Shown: in pieces, positions 9,337-19,209 of the stretch
How positions within the stretch are numbered: position 1 is the stretch's first letter
Layout: every line of letters starts with the position of its first letter
Origin: Pelagibacteraceae bacterium
GTDB taxonomy: Bacteria > Pseudomonadota > Alphaproteobacteria > HIMB59
Assembly (NCBI GenBank): GCA_019651435.1
Contig: BOYI01000001.1
Location: 1 to 64,000 of the forward strand
Direction: 5' to 3'
Length of the DNA stretch: 64,000 nt
Translations under genes and position numbers: made by a program
Notes under the pieces: model-generated
Databases searched by the model: none
Seen by the model: only the letters and a program-made list of their open reading frames with translations
Told to the model about the DNA's origin: nothing

Positions 9337-9362
9337 AGGTGGGTTATCCCGCCTTTTTTTTT
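9337..9362 (+). terminator. Intrinsic terminator or attenuator before nusA
   Basis: GGTGGG (9338-9343), loop TTAT, CCCGCC (9348-9353) form a 6-bp stem with one G-T wobble, followed directly by nine T. It separates trmB from nusA. Because it lies only 14 bases before the nusA start and no other promoter is obvious, it may act as an attenuator for the nusA operon as well as a terminator for the miaB-trmB operon. Confidence 0.75.
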
Positions 9363-9376
9363 AACTAGAAAAGATA

Positions 9377-10879
9377 ATGCTAAATAACACAGAAATATTA
9401 AAAGTTGCCGAAGTCGTCTCACAAGAGAAGGGCATCGAAATGGATATAGTAATGGAGGCTCTTGAGGAGTCTTTTGAAATTATTGGAAAATCAAAATATG
9501 GAATGGACAATAACATTAAAGCATCTATTGACCGTCTCACAGGAAATATAAGTTTATCTCATATTAAAGATGTGGTTGAAAAAATTGATCCTGTTTTGCA
9601 GGCAAATCAAATTTTATTAGATCATGCTAAAAAATATGATGCTGATACTGAAATTGGAAAACAAATAACAATTCCTTTACCATCCGTAAACTTTGGAAGA
9701 GTTACAGCCAATATGGCAAGGCAAGTTATTTACTCCAGAGTTAGAGAAGCTGAAAAAAGAAGACAATTTAATGATTTCAAAGATCGCGTCGGAGAAGTTT
9801 TGTCGGGTATTGTAAAAAGAATTGAGTTTGGAAATATTATTGTTGATCTTGGTAAAGCTGAGGGATTTTTAAGAAAAGATGAACTCATTCCAAGAGAGAA
9901 TTTTAAAAATGGTGATCGTATTAGAGCTTATTTCTTCGATATAAAAGAAGAAGCCAAAGGACATCAAATTTTTCTTTCAAGAACTCACCCTCAGTTTATG
10001 GCAAAATTATTTGAACAGGAAGTACCTGAAATATATGAGGGTCAAATAGAAATTTTATCTGTTGCAAGAGACCCTGGTAGTAGAGGAAAGATTACAGTTC
10101 GTGCGAACGATAAGTCTATCGATCCAGTTGGGGCATGCGTGGGTATGAGAGGTTCTAGAGTTCAGGCTATTGTTAATGAATTACAAGGTGAAAAAATTGA
10201 TATCGTAAATTGGTCAGAGCTTAAGTCGATGTATGTTCAAAATGCCATTGCGCCCGCACAAGTCGCAAAGGTTAATGAATTTGAAGACTCAAATAGAGTA
10301 GAGATAGTCTTACCTGAGGATCAGTTAAGTATTGCTATTGGTAGAAGAGGTCAAAATGTAAAATTAGCTTCAATACTTACCAATCTTGAAATTGATATAC
10401 TAACTGAAAAAGAAGATGCAGAAAGAAGACAAGAGGAATTTAAAAAAATCACTTCTCTTTTCGCTGAAAAACTTGATCTCGAAGATATGATTGCACAATT
10501 ATTGGCGGTCGAGGGATACACAAGTATTGAAAAAATTGCTAATGCTTCAATCCAAGATATAGAAAAAATTGAAGGTTTTGATGGTGAGCTTGCTGCTGAG
10601 ATATATGCTCGTGCAACGCAGTATATGGAAAACGAGAAGGCAGAACTTGAGAAATTAATTCAATCTTCAAAACTAGATGATTATGTCAAAGGAATTTCAG
10701 AATTTGATCATAAGATGCTTGCAACTTTGATTGAGAATAAAATTCTTACTAGACAAGATTTAGCAGATCTAGCAACTGATGAATTAGTAGGCAAAGAGGG
10801 TATTCTTCAAAAAAGAATTGAAAAATCTGTTGCTGAAAAAATAATTATGGATGCCAGGGAGATTTATCTTAACAGCTAA
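9377..10879 (+). CDS. nusA: Transcription termination/antitermination protein NusA
   Basis: 500 residues: NusA N-terminal domain (1-125), S1 domain (about 135-200), two KH domains (VGACVGMRGSRVQAI near 252 and IAIGRRGQNVKLAS near 315), and a C-terminal helical repeat region with helix-hairpin-helix-like segments (about 365-495). It binds RNA polymerase and controls pausing and termination. rimP, normally directly upstream, is absent here. Followed 11 bases later by infB. Confidence 0.97.
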   Translation: MLNNTEILKVAEVVSQEKGIEMDIVMEALEESFEIIGKSKYGMDNNIKASIDRLTGNISLSHIKDVVEKIDPVLQANQILLDHAKKYDADTEIGKQITIPLPSVNFGRVTANMARQVIYSRVREAEKRRQFNDFKDRVGEVLSGIVKRIEFGNIIVDLGKAEGFLRKDELIPRENFKNGDRIRAYFFDIKEEAKGHQIFLSRTHPQFMAKLFEQEVPEIYEGQIEILSVARDPGSRGKITVRANDKSIDPVGACVGMRGSRVQAIVNELQGEKIDIVNWSELKSMYVQNAIAPAQVAKVNEFEDSNRVEIVLPEDQLSIAIGRRGQNVKLASILTNLEIDILTEKEDAERRQEEFKKITSLFAEKLDLEDMIAQLLAVEGYTSIEKIANASIQDIEKIEGFDGELAAEIYARATQYMENEKAELEKLIQSSKLDDYVKGISEFDHKMLATLIENKILTRQDLADLATDELVGKEGILQKRIEKSVAEKIIMDAREIYLNS

Positions 10880-10890
10880 GAATTATATCT

Positions 10891-12900
10891 ATGACCAAAG
10901 ATAATAAGACCACAACACCCCCACCCAAAAAACCTGCAACAGGCGCTGTGGGCGGAGCTGCACCTCGTAAAAAACTAACACTCAACACGACTGCTTTTCA
11001 GAAAAAATTATCCTCCCTCTCTGTTAACAACATCTTAGATGATGAGCCAGATTATGAAAAGATGCCAAGTCTGGCAAAAACAAAAAGAAATCGAGAAAAA
11101 CAAAATAAAAAATTTAAACCTAACTTAACAAGCTCTCAAAAGATTGTTCGGGAGGTTGATATTCCAGTTAAGATTTCTGTCCAAGAATTAGCTAGCCGCA
11201 TGTCAGAAAAAACTGGTGATGTGGTCAAGGCATTAATGAAAAGTGGTGTGATGGCTACGGCTAATCAATATATTGATGGTGATACAGCAGAATTAATTGT
11301 TACTGAATTAGGTCACACTCCAAAAAGAGAAGAGGCCATTAGTTTAAAAGATGAAATTGCTAATCATCAAAAAACATCAAATTCAAATATTAAGGCTCGA
11401 CCTCCGATTGTAACAGTAATGGGCCATGTCGATCATGGAAAAACCTCACTTTTAGATGCATTAAGAAACACCAATGTCACTGCTCGAGAGTCGGGTGGAA
11501 TTACTCAGCATATTGGCGCTTATCAAATTCAACACAATAAAAATCCTATAACTTTTTTAGACACACCAGGTCATGCCGCATTTTCGAATATTCGTTCCCG
11601 TGGAGCTAACTTAACAGATGTGGTTGTATTAGTTGTTGCTGCTAATGACAGTGTCAAGCCTCAAACGATTGAAGCTATTTCTCATGCAAAAGCAGCAGGC
11701 GTACCGATTGTGCTTGCAATTAATAAAATGGATTTACCTGATGTGGATCCTAACATTGTCCGTAATGATTTATTGAGCCATGAAGTTGTTGTCGAAAGTT
11801 ATAGCGGAGAAGTTTTAGAGACAGAAATCTCAGCTGTTAAAAAAACTAATCTCGATAAACTTTTAGATAATATTCTTCTTCAAATTGAAATCTTAGATCT
11901 AAATGTTGAACACAATAAATTAGCAGAAGCAATTGTCGTAGAATCAAAAATTGAAACAGGCAAAGGTTCAGTTGCTACAGTTATTGTTAAAAATGGTACT
12001 TTAAAAGAAGGAGATCATTTTACTTGTGGTTCTGCTTTTGGTCGTGTTCGAGCTCTTTTGGATGAGGCAGGAAAAAGAGTGAAAGCAGCACCTCCAGGTA
12101 TGCCAGTAGAAGTTCTAGGTTTTGACTCAGTTCCGCAAGCGGGCGATGTCATGTATGTGATGCCGAACGAAGAAACAGCAAAAGATATTACAGAAAAAGT
12201 TAAAGAACAAAAAAAATTAGAAAATACGGCATCCGTAACTAAATCCTCACTAGAGGAAATGATGGCTAATGTTTCTAAAGGAGAAGTAAAAAAATTACCT
12301 ATTATTGTTAAAGCAGACGTGCAGGGATCTTTAGAAGCGATTGTAGCTTCTCTTGAAAAAGTAGGAAATGATGAAGTTCAAATTAATGTTATTCATAATG
12401 CGATTGGAGCGATTAACGAGAGTGATGTGAGCTTAGCTAATTCTGCTCAAGGCGTTGTAATAGGTTTTAACATTCGTGCGATCCCTCAAGCTCGTACTAT
12501 TGCAAAGAGAGACAAAGTAGATATTCGCTATTATTCAATTATTTATGAGTTAATTGATGATATGAAGAAAATGCTATCAGGTCTCTTAACCCCTGATACC
12601 AAAGAAGAAATTATCGGTCACGCTGAGGTCAGGGATACCTTTAGTTCATCAAAATTCGGCACAATTGCTGGTTGTTTTGTTACCAACGGTTATGTCTCAA
12701 ATTCTGCAAAAATAAGACTTGTTCGTGAAGGTAAGATTATTCACGAGGGAGAAGTAGGAACACTCAAAAGATTCAAAGATGATGTTAAAGAAGTTCGAGA
12801 AAACTACGAGTGTGGTATTTCCTTTAAAGACTACTCAGACATTTTAGTAAAAGATGAAATCGAGTTTTATATAACTAAGGAAGTTCAAAAAGAATTATAG
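10891..12900 (+). CDS. infB: Translation initiation factor IF-2
   Basis: 669 residues, shorter than the 800-900 seen in many alphaproteobacteria because the charged N-terminal region is reduced. IF2_N segment near 95-145, then the GTPase domain with G1 GHVDHGKTS, G3 DTPGHAAF and G4 NKMD, followed by domains II, III and IV. It brings initiator tRNA to the ribosome. ylxR, often between nusA and infB, is missing. ATG at 10891 begins a lysine/proline/alanine-rich start. Confidence 0.97.
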   Translation: MTKDNKTTTPPPKKPATGAVGGAAPRKKLTLNTTAFQKKLSSLSVNNILDDEPDYEKMPSLAKTKRNREKQNKKFKPNLTSSQKIVREVDIPVKISVQELASRMSEKTGDVVKALMKSGVMATANQYIDGDTAELIVTELGHTPKREEAISLKDEIANHQKTSNSNIKARPPIVTVMGHVDHGKTSLLDALRNTNVTARESGGITQHIGAYQIQHNKNPITFLDTPGHAAFSNIRSRGANLTDVVVLVVAANDSVKPQTIEAISHAKAAGVPIVLAINKMDLPDVDPNIVRNDLLSHEVVVESYSGEVLETEISAVKKTNLDKLLDNILLQIEILDLNVEHNKLAEAIVVESKIETGKGSVATVIVKNGTLKEGDHFTCGSAFGRVRALLDEAGKRVKAAPPGMPVEVLGFDSVPQAGDVMYVMPNEETAKDITEKVKEQKKLENTASVTKSSLEEMMANVSKGEVKKLPIIVKADVQGSLEAIVASLEKVGNDEVQINVIHNAIGAINESDVSLANSAQGVVIGFNIRAIPQARTIAKRDKVDIRYYSIIYELIDDMKKMLSGLLTPDTKEEIIGHAEVRDTFSSSKFGTIAGCFVTNGYVSNSAKIRLVREGKIIHEGEVGTLKRFKDDVKEVRENYECGISFKDYSDILVKDEIEFYITKEVQKEL

Positions 12901-12901
12901 T

Positions 12902-13244
12902 GTGGACAACAAGCCGAGTTTTCGTACCAAAAAAATTGAACTCTCAATTAAAAGATTAGTATCCGAATATCTCGTTACCCACCGAGACTATCTTAGCAAA
13001 TTTCCCAACTTACGCTTTGAAATTACAAGCGTGAAAGTGAGCAAAGATCTTCGCTTTGCAAAGATTTTTTTAATTCATAATATTACTGAAGAAGAGTTTG
13101 CTCAATTTAATAAACTTTACTTACATGAATTCAAAGTTTAATGCTAATACCTTAACAAGTAAATACACCCCTAAGGTGACTCTTATTTTTGATCAAACGT
13201 TTCAAGACTCTTTAAAAGTACAATCACTTATCGATTCACTTTAA
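12902..13244 (+). CDS. rbfA: Ribosome-binding factor A (one frameshift)
   Basis: GTG start one base after infB. The first frame runs to a stop at 13139-13141; the C-terminal part continues in the next frame from 13137 and ends in TAA at 13242-13244, giving TLTSKYTPKVTLIFDQTFQD, a clear RbfA ending. One extra base (or two missing) near 13132-13138 explains it. Total about 114 residues, usual for RbfA, a KH-like 30S maturation factor. Since the operon is intact on both sides, a consensus error is more likely than a pseudogene. Confidence 0.85.
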
Positions 13245-13249
13245 AGACA

Positions 13250-13945
13250 ATGAAACAAAAGTTCACCTCTAATGGATGGCTAGTAGTCAACAAACCAGAA
13301 GGTGTCGAGTCTTTTGGTGTTATTCGAAAATTAAAATTTCGTTACCAATTTCATAAAATAGGTTTTGCGGGAACATTAGATCCATTAGCTTCTGGCATTT
13401 TATTAATTGGAATTAATAAAGCGACCAAACTGATACCGAAAATACATCTTTTCAATAAAAGTTATGAAGTCCAAATACGCTTCGGCGCAACGACGCCAAC
13501 TCTCGACTCAGAAGGTCGATATACTTCTTTGGAGCCAGTCTCTAATGATTTTCAAGATCGTATACATTACATAAAAAAATTTATAGGAACTTACCGGCAA
13601 AAAATTCCTAATTTTTCTGCTCATAAAAAAGAAGGTAAAAACTTTTATGAATTAGCGAGAAATAATGAAGACATAGAGGATCGATATAAACAAGTATCAG
13701 TTAATTCTTTGAAAATCTTATACTCTAACCCTTCAACTTTGGGAATCGAGCTAGAGTGCCAAACAGGTTTTTATGTTAGGGCATTTGCTTCAGAGTTAGC
13801 TTCTTCTATGGGAGATAAAGGCTATGCCTCTTATATAAAAAGGCTGAAAATAGGGGAGTTTTCAATGGATCGTGCCGTGAATTATGAAAATATCCTTGAT
13901 TTTTCAAGCATAAATGATTTAAGTACCAACTTGATTACCATTTGA
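13250..13945 (+). CDS. truB: tRNA pseudouridine(55) synthase TruB
   Basis: 231 residues, short compared with about 300 in E. coli because the C-terminal PUA region is reduced. Motif II GFAGTLDPLASGIL contains the catalytic Asp, with GWLVVNKPEGV (motif I) near the N-terminus and GFYVRAFASELA later. It makes pseudouridine 55 in the T loop of tRNAs. It stands in the standard order rbfA-truB-rpsO-pnp. Confidence 0.94.
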   Translation: MKQKFTSNGWLVVNKPEGVESFGVIRKLKFRYQFHKIGFAGTLDPLASGILLIGINKATKLIPKIHLFNKSYEVQIRFGATTPTLDSEGRYTSLEPVSNDFQDRIHYIKKFIGTYRQKIPNFSAHKKEGKNFYELARNNEDIEDRYKQVSVNSLKILYSNPSTLGIELECQTGFYVRAFASELASSMGDKGYASYIKRLKIGEFSMDRAVNYENILDFSSINDLSTNLITI

Positions 13946-13993
13946 TCTGGGCGACATCCTGGACAAATGATGTTTACTTTGAAAGGAGTATTG

Positions 13994-14248
13994 ATGTCGG
14001 ATATACAAATTAACGATATAGCACGTGCTGAAAATGATACCGGTTCTCCGGAGTCACAAATTTTTTTTCTCACTCAGAAAATTAATCTGTTAACAGAACA
14101 TATCAAAGTTCATAAGAAGGATTTTCATTCTCGAAGAGGTCTGCTCATGATGGTTGGTAAAAGAAATAGATTGATGGCGTATTTAAAGAAGAAGAATGTT
14201 GGAAAGTACACAGAAGTAGCAGACAAATTAAAACTAAGAAAAAAGTAA
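13994..14248 (+). CDS. rpsO: 30S ribosomal protein S15
   Basis: 84 residues starting [15 protein letters not shown]. The ATG at 13994 is chosen because of the strong Shine-Dalgarno AAAGGAG at 13982-13988; an upstream in-frame ATG at 13967 would add a non-conserved leader. Family motifs [16 protein letters not shown] and [13 protein letters not shown] are present. S15 binds the central domain of 16S rRNA. An inverted repeat overlaps its stop codon and precedes pnp. Confidence 0.96.
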   Translation: MSDIQINDIARAENDTGSPESQIFFLTQKINLLTEHIKVHKKDFHSRRGLLMMVGKRNRLMAYLKKKNVGKYTEVADKLKLRKK

Positions 14249-14264
14249 AAGCTTTTTCTTAGTT
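14232..14264 (+). promoter_or_regulatory. Intercistronic rpsO-pnp hairpin
   Basis: AACTAAGAAAAA (14232-14243) pairs perfectly with TTTTTCTTAGTT (14253-14264), a 12-bp stem around a 9-base loop that contains the rpsO stop codon. There is no T-run after it, so it is less a terminator than a processing or regulatory stem. In E. coli the rpsO-pnp interval holds an RNase III-cut hairpin that controls pnp autoregulation; a similar job is inferred here. Confidence 0.55.
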
Positions 14265-14283
14265 GTAGGTAGAAAAGAGGAAA

Positions 14284-16347
14284 ATGAAAATAGAACATAC
14301 CTTTACGTTGGGTAACCAACAAATCACACTTGAAACTAATCGAATAGCCAAACAAGCCGATGCATCAGTTGTGGTTTACTGTGGTGAGACCATGGTAATG
14401 GCTAACATTTGTGCCGCTAAGACACAAAAACCTGATATCGATTTTTTTCCACTAACAGTTAATTATCAGGAAAAATATTATGCATCTGGAAAAATTCCAG
14501 GTGGATTTTTTAAAAGAGAGGCTCGACCAACCGAACGGGAGACTTTAATTAGTCGTTTAATTGATCGACCTATTCGACCTTTATTTCATAAAAATTTTAA
14601 AAATGAAACTCAAGTAACCCTCACTGTTCTTTCTTATGATGGAACGGTTGACCCTGATGTGATTGCAATGTACGCCGCTGGTGCTGCATTAGCCATTTCA
14701 GGCTTGCCGGTTGCAGGAACTCTTGGGGCCGCGCGTGTTGGATATATTGATGGCCAACTAGTCGCTAACCCAACCATACAAGAGATGGAGAATTCTGAGC
14801 TTGATCTTGTTCTAGCTGGAACAGAAGAAGGCGTTTTAATGGTGGAGTCAGAAGCACAAGAGCTTCCTGAAAGCACAATGTTGGATGCCGTTAATTTTGG
14901 TCATGAATTTTACCAAAACTTCATCAAAGAAGTTCATGCATTTGCTGGAAAAACAGAGATTAAAACGTTTGAAGTTCCTAGTCTTCCTGACTTTTATGAA
15001 GGTCTTCAAAAAGATATTGCTGGTAAGATTGCTGATCCTATTCGTGAAGCATATGGCCTTGTTGATAAACAAGAAAGAAGCCAAAAGCTGAATGAAATTA
15101 GATCTTCAATCATTGATAATGTAGAAGCCGATCAAGTTTTAGCTGCAACGACCATTATTAAAGACATTGAAAAAGATGTTGTCCGTGGTGACATCATTAA
15201 GAACAAAAGTCGTATTGATGGCCGAAAGCTAGATGAAGTCAGACAAATTACTTGTGAACTAGACATTCTACCTCGAGCACACGGCTCTAGTTTATTTACT
15301 AGAGGTGAGACTCAGGCATTAGTGGTGACCACTTTAGGTACTGGTGATGATGAGCAGATGATTGACTCACTTGATCCCATGCACAAACAACATTTTATGT
15401 TGCACTATAACTTCCCTCCTTATTCTGTTGGAGAAGTTGGTAGAGTGGGCGCTACTGGAAGAAGAGAAATTGGTCACGGTAAGCTTGCATGGCGTGCTGT
15501 TCACCCAATGTTACCGAAGAAAGAAGACTTCCCTTACACACTGCGTTTAGTATCAGAGATTACTGAATCAAACGGTTCAAGTTCTATGGCTACTGTGTGT
15601 GGCTCATCTCTTGCATTAATGGCAGCTGGTGTTCCAATCAAAAAACACATTGGCGGTATTGCAATGGGTCTGATTAAAGAAGGAGACGACTTTGTTGTAT
15701 TAAGTGACATCTTAGGAGACGAAGATCATCTAGGTGACATGGACTTTAAAGTTGCAGGTACAATGGATGGTATCACTTCTCTTCAAATGGATATCAAAAT
15801 TACAAGTATCACCAAAGAGATTATGGAAATTGCTCTTAACCAGGCATCTGGTGGAAGAAAGCACATTATTGGCATTATGTCCGAAGCTCTTCCAGAGGCG
15901 AGAACGAAATTCTCTAAGCATGCTCCTCAAGTCATCTCTATCACAATCGATAAAGCAAAAATTAAAGATGTGATTGGTTCTGGTGGTAAAGTCATTAAGA
16001 ATATCGTTGAAGTGTCTGGTGCAAAACTAGAAGTCAACGATGATGGAATTGTGAAAATTGCATCGAGCAACGAAGAGTCCATTAACAAAGCTAAACAAAT
16101 GGTAGAAGATATTGTAGCAGAGCCAGAAGTAGGGAAAGTCTACACTGGTAAAGTTGTCAAAATCGTTGAGTTTGGTGCTTTTGTTAACTTTATGGGCGCT
16201 CGCGATGGACTTTTACACGTCTCTCAAATCTCTCAAAAAAGAGTAGAGAATGTCTCTGATGTTTTATCAGAAGGTCAAGAAGTTCAAGTGAAAGTACTCG
16301 ACGTTGATCGTGCGGGCAAAGTAAAGCTCAGTATGAAAGAAGTCTAA
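14284..16347 (+). CDS. pnp: Polyribonucleotide nucleotidyltransferase (PNPase)
   Basis: 687 residues: two RNase PH domains separated by a helical linker (first about 5-230, second about 310-540), KH domain ([14 protein letters not shown] near 562) and S1 domain ([20 protein letters not shown] near 618). The second core carries the phosphate/active-site block. It degrades RNA 3' to 5' using phosphate and is a degradosome component. Shine-Dalgarno AGAGG lies 8 bases before the ATG. Last gene of the nusA operon. Confidence 0.97.
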   Translation: MKIEHTFTLGNQQITLETNRIAKQADASVVVYCGETMVMANICAAKTQKPDIDFFPLTVNYQEKYYASGKIPGGFFKREARPTERETLISRLIDRPIRPLFHKNFKNETQVTLTVLSYDGTVDPDVIAMYAAGAALAISGLPVAGTLGAARVGYIDGQLVANPTIQEMENSELDLVLAGTEEGVLMVESEAQELPESTMLDAVNFGHEFYQNFIKEVHAFAGKTEIKTFEVPSLPDFYEGLQKDIAGKIADPIREAYGLVDKQERSQKLNEIRSSIIDNVEADQVLAATTIIKDIEKDVVRGDIIKNKSRIDGRKLDEVRQITCELDILPRAHGSSLFTRGETQALVVTTLGTGDDEQMIDSLDPMHKQHFMLHYNFPPYSVGEVGRVGATGRREIGHGKLAWRAVHPMLPKKEDFPYTLRLVSEITESNGSSSMATVCGSSLALMAAGVPIKKHIGGIAMGLIKEGDDFVVLSDILGDEDHLGDMDFKVAGTMDGITSLQMDIKITSITKEIMEIALNQASGGRKHIIGIMSEALPEARTKFSKHAPQVISITIDKAKIKDVIGSGGKVIKNIVEVSGAKLEVNDDGIVKIASSNEESINKAKQMVEDIVAEPEVGKVYTGKVVKIVEFGAFVNFMGARDGLLHVSQISQKRVENVSDVLSEGQEVQVKVLDVDRAGKVKLSMKEV

Positions 16348-16361
16348 TAAAAATTATTAGT

Positions 16362-16387
16362 AGCGCAGACAGTATATAGTTTGCGCT
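16362..16387 (+). terminator. Hairpin between convergent pnp and mtnA
   Basis: AGCGCAGAC (16362-16370) pairs with GTTTGCGCT (16379-16387) with one G-T wobble, around an 8-base loop. It lies 14 bases after the pnp stop, but the following T-run is poor, so termination strength is uncertain. A second weak A/T hairpin (about 16402-16416) follows. It may serve transcripts from either side. Confidence 0.45.
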
Positions 16388-16421
16388 TCTATCAAATTCC
16401 CAAAAAGCCTTTTTGTTTTAG

Positions 16422-17501
16422 TTAGTTTTTCAACAAAGAGATAATTTCATTTTTGTTTGCTTTACAAACTCCCTTTTCGGTTATTAAACCAGAAATATAT
16501 TTGGATGGTGTTACATCAAAAGCCAGATTAAAAGATTTACTTTCCCTAGGATAAATCAAAACATTTTTTAAATTACCAGCATCATCTAATCCATTAATAT
16601 GTGATAGCTCATTATTGTTTCGTTCTTCTAATGGAATATTCTTATAATTATCTATTTCCCAATCTATCGTAGAGCTAGGCAAGGCTACATAAAAAGGAAT
16701 TGAATTATCATATGCAGCTAAAGCTTTTAGATATGTTCCAATTTTGTTGCATACATCTCCAGTATATAAAGTCCTGTCTGATCCTACCAAACACATATCT
16801 ACAAAACCTTTTTGCATAAGGATGCCACCTGTATTATCAGTAATTATTGTATTAGGTATTTTTTCATTATTTAATTCAAAAGAAGTGAGATTAGCACCTT
16901 GATTTCTTGGCCGAGTTTCATCAACCCATACATGTAAAGGGATTCCCGCTTGATGTGCGTGATAAATTGGAGAAGTGGCAGTGCCCCAATCAATAGTAGC
17001 TAACCATCCTGCATTACAGTGTGTTAAGATATTAACAGTATCTTTTTTAATCTTATATATGTCCTCAATAATTTTGAAACCATGTATCCCAATATTTTTA
17101 CAAAAGCCAACATCCTCTTTAATGATTTCTTGAGCTTCTTGAATAGCTACTTCAAATAAATTAGATACTTCAACATTGATTAATTTATTAATCATTCTAT
17201 TTACAGCCCACTCCAAGTTAATAGCTGTTGGTCTAGACTTAATAAGATCATTTCCTTTTTTCTTAATAAAATCAAAATCCTTTTTTTCTTTAGCAGCTAA
17301 AGCTACTCCAAAAGCAGCTGCGCCACCAATTAGCGGGGCTCCTCTTACTTCCATAGTAAATATTGCATTTACCATTTCATCAGCATTGTGAATATCTTTA
17401 ATTATAAATTCATGAGGAAGTTTTGTTTGATCAATAATCTTTACAAATGAGCTATCTCTTTCGTACCAAATAGTTTGATAATGTTTATCTTTAATTTTCA
17501 A
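16422..17501 (-). CDS. mtnA: S-methyl-5-thioribose-1-phosphate isomerase
   Basis: 359 residues of the eIF2B-alpha-like isomerase family. Diagnostic segments: MEVRGAPLIGGAAAFG near 50, LTHCNAGWLATIDWGTA near 158 (catalytic Cys), and VWVDETRPRNQGANLT near 198; catalytic Asp in LVGSDRTL. It converts methylthioribose-1-phosphate to methylthioribulose-1-phosphate in methionine salvage. TTG start just after the mtnP stop (TAA, one base, TTG), so the two form a two-gene operon. The later salvage genes (mtnB, C, D) are not in this window. Confidence 0.93.
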   Translation of the reverse strand: MKIKDKHYQTIWYERDSSFVKIIDQTKLPHEFIIKDIHNADEMVNAIFTMEVRGAPLIGGAAAFGVALAAKEKKDFDFIKKKGNDLIKSRPTAINLEWAVNRMINKLINVEVSNLFEVAIQEAQEIIKEDVGFCKNIGIHGFKIIEDIYKIKKDTVNILTHCNAGWLATIDWGTATSPIYHAHQAGIPLHVWVDETRPRNQGANLTSFELNNEKIPNTIITDNTGGILMQKGFVDMCLVGSDRTLYTGDVCNKIGTYLKALAAYDNSIPFYVALPSSTIDWEIDNYKNIPLEERNNNELSHINGLDDAGNLKNVLIYPRESKSFNLAFDVTPSKYISGLITEKGVCKANKNEIISLLKN

Positions 17502-17502
17502 A

Positions 17503-18366
17503 TTAAAGCACTCGTCCTGCGATATTTTTTAATTTATCTTTAGTTTTTTTAGTTCTTTTTTCAGGTGCTGTAATTATCGCAAAATCTAAACAATTGTTCG
17601 TTGGATCCTGTGCATCGATGAATTTTTCAAAATCTATAATTAAGTTCTTTACAACTTTTTTAGCATTTGAACTATTTTGTGAGAGTGTTTCAATAATTTG
17701 TTTTACATCAACGTTATCGTGATCGGGATGCCAGCAATCAAAATCTGTTATCATAGAAATTGAAGCATATCTAATTTCAGCCTCTCTTGCTAATTTGGCT
17801 TCTGGCATATTAGTCATTCCAATTACATCGGCACCCCAAGATCTGTAAAGTTCAGACTCTGCGAGTGTAGAAAATTGTGGCCCTTCCATTACAAGATACG
17901 TGCCATCTTTTTGTGATAATATTTCTCTGTTGAATAGCCTCTTCGCAAGCATTCATCAAGCCTATTGAGGTCGGCTTAGCCATAGATACATGTGCAACTA
18001 TATCCTTTATCAAAAAAGTTTTATTTCTTGCAAAGTTCTATCGATGAATTGGTCAACAATAACAAACATTCCAGGTTCAAGATCCTCTTTTAGAGACCCA
18101 ACTGCAGATATGGAAACGATATCAGTTACTCCAAGTTGTTTTAATGCATCAATATTAGCTCTGAAGTTAATTTTTGTTGGAGATATAAAGTGACCTCTCC
18201 CATGTCTTGGCAGGAATATAACTTCCTTTGATTTAAATAAAGCTTTTGTTATTTCATCAGAGGGGTCCCCCCATGGAGTCTTTATTTTTAAAGACTCTAC
18301 ATTAGACAGTCCTTCAATATTGTATAAACCACTTCCTCCAATAATTGCTAGCTTATTTTTTAACAT
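17503..18366 (-). CDS. mtnP: S-methyl-5'-thioadenosine phosphorylase (two frameshifts)
   Basis: N-terminal part (from 18366) starts MLKNKLAIIGGSGLYNIEG and holds LPRHGRGH and ISAVGSLKEDLEPG. The frame breaks in an A6 run at 18012-18017; the next frame gives KDIVAHVSMAKPTSIGLMNA. A second break in the run at 17908-17912 leads into KDGTYLVMEGPQFSTLAESE and the C-terminus. All parts line up with MtnP of about 288 residues. It splits methylthioadenosine into adenine and methylthioribose-1-phosphate. Both indels lie in homopolymers, suggesting sequence error. Confidence 0.85.
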
Positions 18367-18432
18367 TTAAAAAAACTTATTACTCGTCACAGAATTAATA
18401 TGACACAGTTTTAGTAAAAAAGAATATTCTAA

Positions 18433-19209
18433 TCATAGTTCTTGTACACTCATCCCGACTTTATTGTAACCGTTATCAACATATAAAATTTCTCCAGTTA
18501 CACCCTTAGATAAATCACTCATCAAATAAACGGAAGACTTTCCAATATCATCTAAAGATAAGGGTTTTTTAATAGGAGAGTTATCAATTGTGTAATTATA
18601 AATTTGTCGGGATTTATTGATAACCGCGCCTGCTAAAGTTCTCATCGGTCCTGCAGAAATGGCATTCACACGAATTCCTCGATCACCCATATCCACTGCA
18701 AGGTATTTTATAGATGTTTCGAGAGCTGCTTTAGCAACACCCATCACATTATAACTTTGCATATAACGAGTTGAGCCATAATAAGTAAGCGCCATGACAG
18801 AAGCATTATCATTCATCTTGGGTGAAAAAATACGAAGCATTTCAGTTAAGGAATAAGCAGAAATATGAAGTGTTTTTAAAAAATTATCTTTTGTTGTATG
18901 AAGATATTTTCCAGATAATTCATTTTTATCTGAGTAGGCAACGGCATGGACAAAAAAATCGATATTATCTTTCATTCCATCACGAACACTTTCTAATGAT
19001 GCAGTATCAGAAACATCACAAGGCATAATACCTAAACAATTTATTTTTTGGGAGAGAGGTTCAACTCTTTTTTTAATCGAGTCGTTTTGATAGGTAAGGT
19101 ACATACTTGCACCTTCCTCATGTAAACATTTAGCAATTCCCCAAGCAATAGAGTGATCGTTAGCGATCCCGACAACTAGTCCTTTTTTTCCTTCTAAAAC
19201 TTTAGTCAT
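18433..19209 (-). CDS. fabI: Enoyl-[acyl-carrier-protein] reductase FabI
   Basis: 258-residue SDR-type enzyme. N-terminal [17 protein letters not shown] is the FabI NADH site; the catalytic Tyr/Lys pair is in [16 protein letters not shown], followed by [14 protein letters not shown]. It performs the last reduction in each fatty acid elongation round. It overlaps the end of fabB by 8 bases. The cluster fabA-fabB-fabI on the minus strand makes unsaturated fatty acids without oxygen. Confidence 0.95.
   Translation of the reverse strand: MTKVLEGKKGLVVGIANDHSIAWGIAKCLHEEGASMYLTYQNDSIKKRVEPLSQKINCLGIMPCDVSDTASLESVRDGMKDNIDFFVHAVAYSDKNELSGKYLHTTKDNFLKTLHISAYSLTEMLRIFSPKMNDNASVMALTYYGSTRYMQSYNVMGVAKAALETSIKYLAVDMGDRGIRVNAISAGPMRTLAGAVINKSRQIYNYTIDNSPIKKPLSLDDIGKSSVYLMSDLSKGVTGEILYVDNGYNKVGMSVQEL

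Noticed and set aside
13967-13993. Upstream ATG start for rpsO
   Set aside because: The Shine-Dalgarno AAAGGAG fits ATG 13994, and the extra residues are not part of S15.
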